Below, one piece after another: positions 1-9,494 of a stretch of DNA of 64,000 nt. Made by a program: the position numbers and the translations under genes. The stretch's first letter is position 1. The number at the start of each line of letters is the position of its first letter. The DNA lies in contig NZ_DASTAT010000028.1 of NCBI RefSeq assembly GCF_035712445.1, positions 1 to 64,000 on the forward strand, in the 5' to 3' direction. The notes beneath the pieces are model-generated. The model saw only the letters and a program-made list of their open reading frames with translations, was not told the origin of the DNA and made no database searches. The DNA is from Oligoflexus sp. (GTDB taxonomy: Bacteria > Bdellovibrionota_B > Oligoflexia > Oligoflexales > Oligoflexaceae).

Positions 1-974
1 CGTTTGCTTTTCCTGGCCTGCTCCCAGGCTGCAAAAACATCGGGCTGATAATGAAGAAGAGTGACGACGGCGGCCGGCCCGCGGATAATAATCCCTTCAT
101 CATGGTTGAAGGAACCCGCGGCATCGACAGGATCGGACGACATCACCAGCGCGCGTGGTTTCAGGGTCTGGTATTCGTCTGGTGTTTTCTGAAAGAGGCT
201 GTCCACAATCATAACCTTGCTGTGATCGCTTCGGCCCCAGGCCCCTTCCGTCAGCTGCGGCAGGGCGATTTTTTGCGAACCCCGCGTGGCGGCCTCAAGC
301 ACGACGAAGCGCGGGTGCTTCAAGGAAAACTGCTGCGCCGCCTGCCTGAGAGGATCCACCTCGCTGCGAAGGGAGGATGGGACGTCCCCATCATGAAGCA
401 GCACGACTTCGACACCGCGCTCCGCGACGGCGGCCAGATCATGCAGGATATCCGCTCCCCAGCTGCCGCCGAGCATCTGCATATCCATGATGATGTTGTG
501 CTCTGCATTCTGAATGAGGCCCTTGACCGCACGGGACCTGGCGCTATCGAGTATGGGGTTTTCCTCGGGAGGCGTCAGAGGCTGATCGAGTTTTTGAAAG
601 ACCCGGCTGGCCATATCCGGTGTCAGACGATCGGCCTTGCCGAGCCAATCCTGGTAAATCCTTTGATAGGTCGCCAGCGCGAGAGTCTCGACATCATTGC
701 CCGCACCGGGTCCGAACAGATCCTGGGTGTCGTCGATCCATTCCACATCATTGCAGGGGATCCAGGGCGAAAGATCGCGCTTACGGGCGTCGGCGGGGTT
801 TTCATAAAAAGCATCCGCCGTGCAGCTCGTATCGGCTTTTAAATAATCCTGAAGGGCAATGGGTTCCTGGCAATTGATCGGCAGGGACGCGAGTTCGGCG
901 CTCTGGGGCCGCAGCGTTTTGCAACTCAAAAAACTCAGGCACGTGAGGGTCAGTCCGAGGTAAAGGCTTCGCAC
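1..974 (-). CDS. Phospholipase-D-like lipoprotein, 3' end outside window (partial)
   Basis: The frame runs on the minus strand from a GTG at 974 and leaves the window at base 1, giving about 324 residues. I chose the GTG because GGAG lies 6 nt upstream and the next residues form a short hydrophobic export signal ending FLSC, a plausible though imperfect lipobox. Residues near 150-210 have the alternating strand/helix pattern of the PLD fold. At 201-224 the protein reads HSKVMIVD, a clean HxKx4D (HKD) motif with H251, K253 and D258. PLD-family enzymes usually need two HKD motifs; the second, if present, lies beyond the window. The likely role is a periplasmic or surface phosphodiesterase or phosphatidyl transferase; the substrate is unknown. 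The plus-strand frame over the same bases is a shadow. Confidence 0.75.
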   Translation of the reverse strand, partial: MRSLYLGLTLTCLSFLSCKTLRPQSAELASLPINCQEPIALQDYLKADTSCTADAFYENPADARKRDLSPWIPCNDVEWIDDTQDLFGPGAGNDVETLALATYQRIYQDWLGKADRLTPDMASRVFQKLDQPLTPPEENPILDSARSRAVKGLIQNAEHNIIMDMQMLGGSWGADILHDLAAVAERGVEVVLLHDGDVPSSLRSEVDPLRQAAQQFSLKHPRFVVLEAATRGSQKIALPQLTEGAWGRSDHSKVMIVDSLFQKTPDEYQTLKPRALVMSSDPVDAAGSFNHDEGIIIRGPAAVVTLLHYQPDVFAAWEQARKSK

Positions 975-1064
975 GTCTGGCTCCGCATCATCAATCGAGG
1001 ATGATTCATGATAGAGCGGATCCCTCGTGCGAACAAGGTTTTTGCAAAAACACCCAAAGGCGTT

Positions 1065-1607
1065 TTAGAAGGACAGGCTCACCGTGAAAGCGAATTCGTC
1101 AAGCTCTTCCTTGACCTTTTCATTTGCGGTTTCCACTTCCACATCCTGAAGGCCTTTGCTCAGGAAGACGTTCAAAGCCGCGCCGCTTTCAAAGGGAATG
1201 CCAAGGCCGATTTTGAAGCGAAGTCCGCGCAGAGCAAGGTCCGCGGTCTGACCGCCTTCGGTCTCGACGGTGCCTTTCGAGACGATGGAATAGGATGCGC
1301 CGGCGACGAAATCCAGGGTTTCCAGCGGGGCTGTGAAACGAATTTCCGGGCCGAACTCGCGATGGCTGCCGGTGGATTTCACATGCAGGGCATCGTTATG
1401 GATGTTCCAGTTGGTGCTGGTGAGATACGGGCCCAAAGCCACGGCATCGTTCAGATCAAAAAGATAGGCGAAACCAAACTCAGTTCCCTTCCAATCCACG
1501 ACATTGACTTCGCCGCGGCGGATACCGACATTCAGATCAAGGGTATTGGCCCAAACAGAGGACGTCATGGTCAGAGCGAAGCAGGCCAGCAGCAACTTAG
1601 GCAGCAT
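1065..1607 (-). CDS. Small outer-membrane beta-barrel protein
   Basis: This is a 180-residue protein with a classical signal peptide, cleaved after the VWA at about residue 20. The mature part is a series of short amphipathic strands rich in G, Y, F and T (for example FGFAYLF, ALGPYLTS, VAGASYSIV). It ends in SLSF, the terminal aromatic expected for BAM-dependent barrel insertion. The size suits an eight-stranded barrel. GGAG lies 7 nt before the ATG. It sits between the PLD-like and cytochrome-like lipoprotein genes on the same strand, with gaps of 90 and 126 nt, so it may be transcribed separately. No family could be named; the barrel call rests on composition and the C-terminus. Confidence 0.7.
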   Translation of the reverse strand: MLPKLLLACFALTMTSSVWANTLDLNVGIRRGEVNVVDWKGTEFGFAYLFDLNDAVALGPYLTSTNWNIHNDALHVKSTGSHREFGPEIRFTAPLETLDFVAGASYSIVSKGTVETEGGQTADLALRGLRFKIGLGIPFESGAALNVFLSKGLQDVEVETANEKVKEELDEFAFTVSLSF

Positions 1608-1733
1608 GAGGAACTCCAGTCAGTGAATACGAAAGGCAGAACCGAGGCAGCTTTTGCAAGCTTGATGCCTCGGCCCGGCGCCCATCATTTCAAGGTCTTG
1701 GAGTTTTCGTGCCTGTCCGCTCCGCTGCCAGAG

Positions 1734-2921
1734 TCAAGGCATCGCGATCACAGTGGTCAGATAATCGGTCAGGATCTTGATCTGTTCCGGCTGCAGTGCC
1801 ATGTTCTTGGGCATGCTGCCATCCGCTATCATGCTCTGATAAACAGCGGCCTTGGCCTTCATATTGATGAAATCCTCATAACCTGAGTGACAAGGCGCGC
1901 AGTAGGTCGCGAGCATGGGCTGGATCGTCTTGGTGAAGACGGGATCCAGAGCCGGATCGGCTTTGATGTCCACACGCAGCGTCAAAGGATTTTGATCGTA
2001 AAGGCGTCCGCCGGTGAATTCCAGGGTGCGGCCGACCAGCGCAAAGCTGCGATCATCCTGGGCTTCGAGCATCATGGCGACATGCGAGGGGCTTTCCGGA
2101 TTCTGGGCTTCCGTCTTCACCTGAAAGGGGCTGATCACCCAGCGCCAGCGGCCCTCGTCGTTTTTCTTGAGGAGCAGGAGATAGTCCTGGGAAAGGAACC
2201 AGAAGGATTCCGCACCCTTCATGATCCCTGCGCTGCGAATCGGTACCGGCATCGCACCCATCCTGGGAAAATCAAGAGCGATCACCCGCGCCTTGTCACC
2301 ATCCAGCACCACGATATTGGCCCGCTTGTCCGTGGCGAGGATCATGCGCTGCGGGCCTGCATAAAGAACCCGAGGGCGCGGCCCAGCCTCCTTCAGAAGA
2401 TCCGGCGCGATATTGATCATGGTCACCTGCGCGGAATCCTTGATGGCCGCCGTCGAGGGAAAACCAAGACTGCTTTTGCCCAGGAGCCAGAAGTTATTGT
2501 CTTCCATCACATAGAGTTGAGCGTCTCCGGGTGGCACCACATCCAGCGAAAGCCTTGTCAGAAGTCCGCCCTGGCTTTCATCCAAAAGCCAGCCTTGTTT
2601 GGACTTGCCGAAAAGAAGGATCTTGCCTTCGGCGATCTTATGAACGGCGAAGATATCATCAATCAGTCCCGCCGGAAGACCGCTTTGATCGGCCGCGAAG
2701 CCCAAAGTAAGGGGCTGCATGGCATTTTTATCAAAAATCACCGGAGCCTGATTCGGATCAGCCGGTTGAATGATCGCGTCCTCGCTTTCATCCTTCTTCG
2801 CGTCCGGCGAGAGCGGCTGCATATAAAGATGCGCCTTGCCCCGCATGGATTCCTCGCCACCACCGCACGCCGTCATAAGCAGAAGAGCACTCCAGAGAGC
2901 GCGTCTCTTGATAAAGTCCAT
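1734..2921 (-). CDS. Lipoprotein with C-terminal c-type cytochrome domain
   Basis: This is a 395-residue protein. The N-terminus is a lipoprotein signal (LLLMTAC, then GGGEE). The central 300 residues look like a beta-propeller-type or other all-beta domain, with repeated short strands and no recognised enzyme motif. The last 70 residues carry one haem c site, CAPCH, followed by a methionine in SMPKN as a likely distal ligand, as in monohaem cytochromes c. A single-haem domain on a lipid-anchored beta domain suggests periplasmic electron transfer or a redox-sensing or structural haem. GGAGGGG lies just before the ATG. The next gene upstream is divergent (vWA lipoprotein), so the region between them should hold the promoter. 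Confidence 0.8.
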   Translation of the reverse strand: MDFIKRRALWSALLLMTACGGGEESMRGKAHLYMQPLSPDAKKDESEDAIIQPADPNQAPVIFDKNAMQPLTLGFAADQSGLPAGLIDDIFAVHKIAEGKILLFGKSKQGWLLDESQGGLLTRLSLDVVPPGDAQLYVMEDNNFWLLGKSSLGFPSTAAIKDSAQVTMINIAPDLLKEAGPRPRVLYAGPQRMILATDKRANIVVLDGDKARVIALDFPRMGAMPVPIRSAGIMKGAESFWFLSQDYLLLLKKNDEGRWRWVISPFQVKTEAQNPESPSHVAMMLEAQDDRSFALVGRTLEFTGGRLYDQNPLTLRVDIKADPALDPVFTKTIQPMLATYCAPCHSGYEDFINMKAKAAVYQSMIADGSMPKNMALQPEQIKILTDYLTTVIAMP

Positions 2922-3250
2922 TGGTCCCCTCCAATCGCTTGCAGAAAAGCTACTGAACTATCGGCCCTGCCCTTTTCCTGCCTGAACTTTCTTACTTGTC
3001 TACCTGTATACATTAACATTATTGATACATTTCAATTACTTATAATTCTTACAATTCGGAAATAGGGTCAGAATCGGCCGGACGCGGCCTCGTAAGAATT
3101 GTCATTTTTCTGGTCAGCTTTCGCGCACGAACCTTACGATCAGGAAAATAACGCACAAAAACTTGGAGATTTTTCGTGGTACACCCATTGCACAAGGGCC
3201 TCTTAAGAGCACCCTGCTGATGCTGGACCCCGAACGTAGTGAGATGCACC
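2922..3250. other. Divergent intergenic region with a nested inverted repeat
   Basis: This is the only stretch over 300 bases with no convincing gene. It separates the cytochrome lipoprotein and the vWA lipoprotein and must hold both promoters. The part around 2990-3060 is much more AT-rich than its surroundings and includes TATAAT at 3041-3046, but no good -35 lies 16-18 nt away. A 9-bp perfect inverted repeat (AATTCTTAC at 3044-3052, GTAAGAATT at 3092-3100) encloses a smaller GC stem (GGCCG 3076-3080, CGGCC 3085-3089). A 10-bp palindrome CTCTTAAGAG is at 3200-3209. Function unknown. Confidence 0.5.
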
Positions 3251-4558
3251 ATGAAGTCGATTGGCCTGATTCCCCTGCTCGCGCTGGCTTATATGATGAC
3301 CCAATGCGGAGGCAGCAAATTCAAAGCTGATTCCGCCACCGTAACGACCTCGTCGCCTTCTTTGGCCTTTGATGAAACTCCCTTGGATATCTCGAAGCTT
3401 CCCGTGAATGTGGACACGCGCGACAGCGGTGGCCCGACGACAGGTATTTCCACGCTGGTGGAAAGCCCCTCGGATTTGAGCTGTGAAGCGACCTCGGACA
3501 AGACCATTCGCGTATCGCCGAATGAGGGCGCGGATATCAAGGTGAAGGATGATGCGCGCGTCGTGATGAATGTGAAAGGCCGCTTCTGCCCAACCGTTTC
3601 GGATAACCTGACCGTACTCTTCATCATCGACTATTCGGGCTCCATGGGCCCGAATACGCCTGACCAGAGCAATATGAGCTTCCAGGCCGCAGCCGGCAAC
3701 GATCCCCGCATCATGGTCGGCGCTCAGAAAAGCTGCGGACGCCTGCAGGCGGTGGAAGCCATCCTGGCGAAATTCAAAGCCGGTGATAAGGTGAACGTCG
3801 GAACCGTGACCTTTGCCGGTGATATCGTGGGATCGCATACGACCGCGCCCGTCGATGCTCAGACTTTCAAGGACACGCGTCTGGCTGAAGCGAGCAAGCT
3901 CAGTAACTTCTGCAGCTACGTCGCGCCCGACGCCAGCTTTGCCAATCAGGAAATGGCCGTGCCCAACGCCAACGTCGGCGGGGCCACCAACTATGCGGCG
4001 GCTTTCAATCGCGCCTATGATTTCCTGAGAAACGTGAAAGGCCGCAAGGCTGTTTACTTCATCACCGATGGTCGCCCCACAGCCGGCGGCAATGATCCCG
4101 TGGCCGCAGGCAAGAACGCGGCTGCGAAGCTGAAGACGATTGAAAACCTCTATTTCAACGCCTTTTTCCTGCAGAATAAGCAGTCCGGTTTGCAGGAAGA
4201 CAAGGTCGGCTTTGATAACCTCGTCCAGACCATCGGCGCCCCTGAGCGCGTCGTGCGCGTGGATTCTGCCGCGCAGCTGGCTGTGGAAGTCGGTAAAGAG
4301 CAGATCGCCAGCTTTGACCCGACCCAGATAAAAGGCTCTTTGACCATTGAACCCTATGAGCCTGAAGCGGATCTGAAAGTTCTGAGCTTCAACCAGGATC
4401 CCGCCAATCCCAAAGCCTGGGTTTTTGAGACCCAGACTTTTGTCCTGCTCGGAAAAGGTGATGATGTGTACACCCATCTGGTCAAGGTCTCGGCCAAGGC
4501 CAAGGATGGAACGGTTCACACCAGCGTCGTAAAAATTCTTTATCAGCGGAAGTTGTAA
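3251..4558 (+). CDS. von Willebrand factor A domain lipoprotein
   Basis: This is a 435-residue protein. I used the ATG at 3251 rather than the GTG 12 nt upstream, because it starts the hydrophobic signal ending MMTQCGG. The glutamine before the cysteine is unusual for a lipobox, so lipidation is likely but not certain. The vWA domain covers about residues 120-360: it opens with LFIIDYSGSMG, an intact DxSxS metal-binding (MIDAS) motif, and includes FITDGRP later. Four further cysteines lie in the exported part. Such domains bind proteins in a metal-dependent way, so a role in surface adhesion or complex assembly is plausible. A strong terminator follows. It is divergent from the cytochrome lipoprotein. 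Confidence 0.85.
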   Translation: MKSIGLIPLLALAYMMTQCGGSKFKADSATVTTSSPSLAFDETPLDISKLPVNVDTRDSGGPTTGISTLVESPSDLSCEATSDKTIRVSPNEGADIKVKDDARVVMNVKGRFCPTVSDNLTVLFIIDYSGSMGPNTPDQSNMSFQAAAGNDPRIMVGAQKSCGRLQAVEAILAKFKAGDKVNVGTVTFAGDIVGSHTTAPVDAQTFKDTRLAEASKLSNFCSYVAPDASFANQEMAVPNANVGGATNYAAAFNRAYDFLRNVKGRKAVYFITDGRPTAGGNDPVAAGKNAAAKLKTIENLYFNAFFLQNKQSGLQEDKVGFDNLVQTIGAPERVVRVDSAAQLAVEVGKEQIASFDPTQIKGSLTIEPYEPEADLKVLSFNQDPANPKAWVFETQTFVLLGKGDDVYTHLVKVSAKAKDGTVHTSVVKILYQRKL

Positions 4559-4581
4559 AGAGTGAACTGAGCCAGTAGACT

Positions 4582-4605
4582 GGGGCCTTTGGGCCCCTTT
4601 TTTTT
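4582..4605 (+). terminator. Rho-independent terminator after vWA lipoprotein
   Basis: The perfect 6-bp GC stem GGGGCC/GGCCCC with a TTTG loop is followed directly by eight T residues. It lies 24 nt after the stop codon. Confidence 0.9.
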
Positions 4606-4623
4606 GTCAGCAAGGAATATCCG

Positions 4624-5067
4624 ATGAAAGCATTCGTTCTGCTCGCGACGCTCATGCTCCCCTCCAGCTTTGTTCACGCCGCGGAAAGTTATGGCAAACT
4701 CACTCTGGCCCCTACGGCGGCAAAACCTTTGAAGACCGTGCTTTCGGAGTATAAGGACGGCAGCGCCGCGCCGGTCCTGGTGCAGGGCACCGTGAAGAAA
4801 GTCTGTGAGAAGGAAGGCTGCTGGATGGTGCTGGAAGATCAGGGCGAAAGCGTTCGCGTCTTCTTCAAGGATCATAGTTTCTTCGTCACGCAAAAAATCA
4901 AAGACAAGGCGGCTCTGGCGGAAGGCATTCTGCATAAGAAAACGCGCACCGTCGCGCAGCAGAAACATCTGCTCGAAGACGCTGGCGAGTCGGCCAAAAC
5001 CATAGCCGCAGTGAAAGAGGACAAGGTCTTCTTCGAACTGGAGGCGACCGGCATTAAAGCTTTGTGA
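4624..5067 (+). CDS. DUF4920 family secreted protein
   Basis: This is a 147-residue protein with a signal peptide cut after VHA (about residue 19). The core contains [16 protein letters not shown], the conserved VC-x3-GCW signature of DUF4920. That family resembles small OB-fold or thiol proteins found near redox and metal proteins. The two cysteines (VC, GC) could form a disulfide or bind metal. AAGGA lies before the ATG. It is preceded by a terminator and followed 76 nt later by clpB, which appears to have its own promoter, so it is probably a single-gene unit. The biochemical function is unknown. Confidence 0.8.
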   Translation: MKAFVLLATLMLPSSFVHAAESYGKLTLAPTAAKPLKTVLSEYKDGSAAPVLVQGTVKKVCEKEGCWMVLEDQGESVRVFFKDHSFFVTQKIKDKAALAEGILHKKTRTVAQQKHLLEDAGESAKTIAAVKEDKVFFELEATGIKAL

Positions 5068-5083
5068 AAATCCAGCGGCTCCC

Positions 5084-5115
5084 TTGACAAAGTTCGAAGA
5101 CGACTCAAGTTTATC
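5084..5115 (+). promoter_or_regulatory. Possible promoter of clpB
   Basis: A consensus TTGACA lies at 5084-5089, about 55 nt before the clpB start, in the gap after the DUF4920 gene. The -10 region around 5107-5114 (AAGTTTAT) matches the sigma-70 consensus poorly and does not look like the sigma-32 -10 either. Only the -35 is convincing. Confidence 0.3.
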
Positions 5116-5143
5116 GAAGAACAGAGGCAGGAAGGAGCCAACT

Positions 5144-7750
<2,607 letters not shown>

Positions 7751-7774
7751 ACGATTGAAGCGAATGCGCTCCTG

Positions 7775-7807
7775 AGCCCCCGGACTTCGGTTCGGGGGCT
7801 TTTTTTT
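7775..7807 (+). terminator. Rho-independent terminator after clpB
   Basis: The stem AGCCCCCG/CGGGGGCT around a short GACTTCGGTT loop region runs directly into eight T residues, 24 nt after the clpB stop. Confidence 0.9.
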
Positions 7808-7816
7808 GCCCGCCCT

Positions 7817-7835
7817 AAAGGCTATGATAGCCTTT
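7817..7835 (+). repeat. 8-bp inverted repeat upstream of uridine phosphorylase
   Basis: AAAGGCTA and TAGCCTTT are separated by TGA. The repeat ends about 5 nt before the GGAAGGAG ribosome site, so it could be a small operator or a mRNA hairpin controlling translation. It has no T-run, so it is not a terminator. Confidence 0.45.
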
Positions 7836-7856
7836 TGTTTGGAAGGAGCCACCCCC

Positions 7857-8609
7857 ATGAATCAGAAAGTCTTTCACCTGGGCCTCGACCGGAGCCAGCT
7901 GCAGAATATCGACATCGCTTTTTTACCTGGTGACCCGGGCCGCGTTCCGAAGATCGCCGGATACCTGGAGAATGCCAAGGATTTGGCCTATCACCGCGAG
8001 TATCGTTCGATGCGCGGGCAGTGGAAGGGCCAGGAAGTTCTGGTCTGCTCCACAGGAATTGGCGGGCCATCCACGGCGATTTGCGTGGAAGAACTGGCCA
8101 TGCTCGGCATCAAGCGTTTTGTGCGTATCGGCACGACCGGAGCGCTGCAGGATCCGATCAATCCGGGGGATGTGATCATTCCCACCGGCGCAGTAAGGCT
8201 TGATGGCGCATCGAGACACCTTGCGCCTTTGGCCTATCCTGCGGTGGCCGATTTTCGTTTGGTGCAGAAACTGGTCGCGGGCGTGGAACGGAATCAGTTT
8301 CCTTATCACCTGGGAATTTGTGCTTCGAGCGATACCTTTTATCAGGGGCAAAATCGCCACGATTCCTTCAAAAAGGGCTGGGTTCCCCGGGAAATCGCCA
8401 ACCAGCTGCAAGAAATGAAGGAGCTGAACGTCCTGTCGTTTGAAATGGAGGTCGCGACTCTCTTGACTCAATGCGCCACCTTTGGTTTGAGTGCCGCCGC
8501 TGTTTTGGGCGTTTTGGTCAATCGCAATCGGGCTGAGTTTCCCGACGCCGCCCAGCATGCGCAAATTGAAGACCGCGTGATTCGCGCCGCTCTCAGCTGT
8601 CTAGGTTGA
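7857..8609 (+). CDS. udp: Uridine phosphorylase (nucleoside phosphorylase family)
   Basis: This is a 250-residue protein, close to the 253 residues of E. coli Udp. It reversibly splits uridine with phosphate to uracil and ribose-1-phosphate for pyrimidine salvage. Family features seen: the N-terminal phosphate-binding LPGDPGRVPKIA, STGIGGPST, RIGTTGAL for phosphate and nucleoside, and SFEMEVATL, the Glu-Met-Glu that binds ribose. The Gln and Arg of the uracil pocket fit FYQGQNR. The start at 7857 has a strong GGAAGGAG; the longer frame from 7806 begins inside the clpB terminator. The ABC transporter gene begins 15 nt downstream, so these may be co-transcribed. Other nucleoside specificity cannot be excluded. 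Confidence 0.9.
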   Translation: MNQKVFHLGLDRSQLQNIDIAFLPGDPGRVPKIAGYLENAKDLAYHREYRSMRGQWKGQEVLVCSTGIGGPSTAICVEELAMLGIKRFVRIGTTGALQDPINPGDVIIPTGAVRLDGASRHLAPLAYPAVADFRLVQKLVAGVERNQFPYHLGICASSDTFYQGQNRHDSFKKGWVPREIANQLQEMKELNVLSFEMEVATLLTQCATFGLSAAAVLGVLVNRNRAEFPDAAQHAQIEDRVIRAALSCLG

Positions 8610-8624
8610 ACAGAGGAAAACACC

Positions 8625-9494
8625 ATGAGCCTTTCGATCCAGAATCTGTCCAAGACCTATCCGAACGGCGTTCATGCGCTGCAGGGCATCCATCTGAATA
8701 TCCCGACCGGCATGTTCGGTCTGCTCGGACCGAATGGAGCGGGCAAATCCTCGCTCATGCGAACGATCGCCACGCTGCAGGACCCGGATTCGGGATCCAT
8801 CGAGTTTCATGGCCTGAATGTTTTGCATGACAAAACCGCGCTGCGGCGTCAGCTCGGGTATCTGCCCCAGGAATTCGATGTCTATCCGAAGACCTCGGCG
8901 GTCGACCTTCTGGATTATATCGCGCAGCTGAAGGGCATTGCCGATCGCAAGGAACGCAAAAACCTTGTGGAAAGGCTCCTGACCGTAACGAACCTGCATG
9001 CGGTGCGAAAAAAAGCGGTGGCGACCTATTCGGGTGGGATGAAGCAGCGCTTTGGGATTGCGCAGGCCTTGATTGGCGATCCGAAGCTGATCATCGTGGA
9101 TGAACCCACGGCCGGCCTCGACCCCGAGGAACGCGTGCGCTTTCACAATCTTCTGGCCGAAATCAGCAGCGACGTGACCGTGATACTCTCGACGCATATC
9201 GTGAGTGATGTCAGTGACCTTTGCCAGAACTTTGCCATTATCAATCAAGGTCGAGTGCTGGCGCAGATGACGCCGCGGGAGGCCTTGAAGACTCTGCAGG
9301 GGAAAATCTGGGAGAAGCGGGTGCCGCGCGGCCAGTCCCAGGAGTCACCGGCCGGATTGGTGTCCATGCATCTTTCGATGGGCGATCAGGTGATGCGGCT
9401 TCATGGTCAGGAAGCGCCTCTCGCCGGAGCGCGCGCGATTGAGCCGACCCTTGAGGATTTCTACTTCGTGACGATCAAGGGGCTGACCCCATGA
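8625..9494 (+). CDS. ABC transporter ATP-binding protein
   Basis: This is a 289-residue cytoplasmic ATPase. Walker A GPNGAGKSS is at about 35-43, the Q-loop is LPQEF, the signature is YSGGMKQRFGIAQAL, and Walker B is LIIVDEPTAGLDP, followed by the switch histidine in STHIV. All ATPase motifs are intact. The C-terminal 80 residues are an extension typical of export-type ATPases. The stop overlaps the start of the permease-aminopeptidase gene (ATGA), so the two are translationally coupled and surely form one transporter. The substrate is unknown. AGAGGA lies 8 nt before the ATG. Confidence 0.93.
   Translation: MSLSIQNLSKTYPNGVHALQGIHLNIPTGMFGLLGPNGAGKSSLMRTIATLQDPDSGSIEFHGLNVLHDKTALRRQLGYLPQEFDVYPKTSAVDLLDYIAQLKGIADRKERKNLVERLLTVTNLHAVRKKAVATYSGGMKQRFGIAQALIGDPKLIIVDEPTAGLDPEERVRFHNLLAEISSDVTVILSTHIVSDVSDLCQNFAIINQGRVLAQMTPREALKTLQGKIWEKRVPRGQSQESPAGLVSMHLSMGDQVMRLHGQEAPLAGARAIEPTLEDFYFVTIKGLTP

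Noticed and set aside
51..842. Plus-strand open frame of 263 codons
   Set aside because: The minus strand here encodes a lipoprotein with an intact HKD motif, a ribosome site and a signal; the plus frame has no such support.
1887..3065. Plus-strand frame of 392 codons
   Set aside because: It is antisense to the cytochrome lipoprotein, which has signal, ribosome site and haem motif.
3203..4519. Long minus-strand frame of 438 codons opposite the vWA gene
   Set aside because: It is a shadow of the vWA lipoprotein, which has a MIDAS motif and a terminator; the minus frame has unnatural His/Arg-rich composition.
8625..9494. CcmA haem exporter label for the ABC ATPase
   Set aside because: There are no cytochrome maturation genes beside it, and its coupled partner is the permease/M1 fusion.
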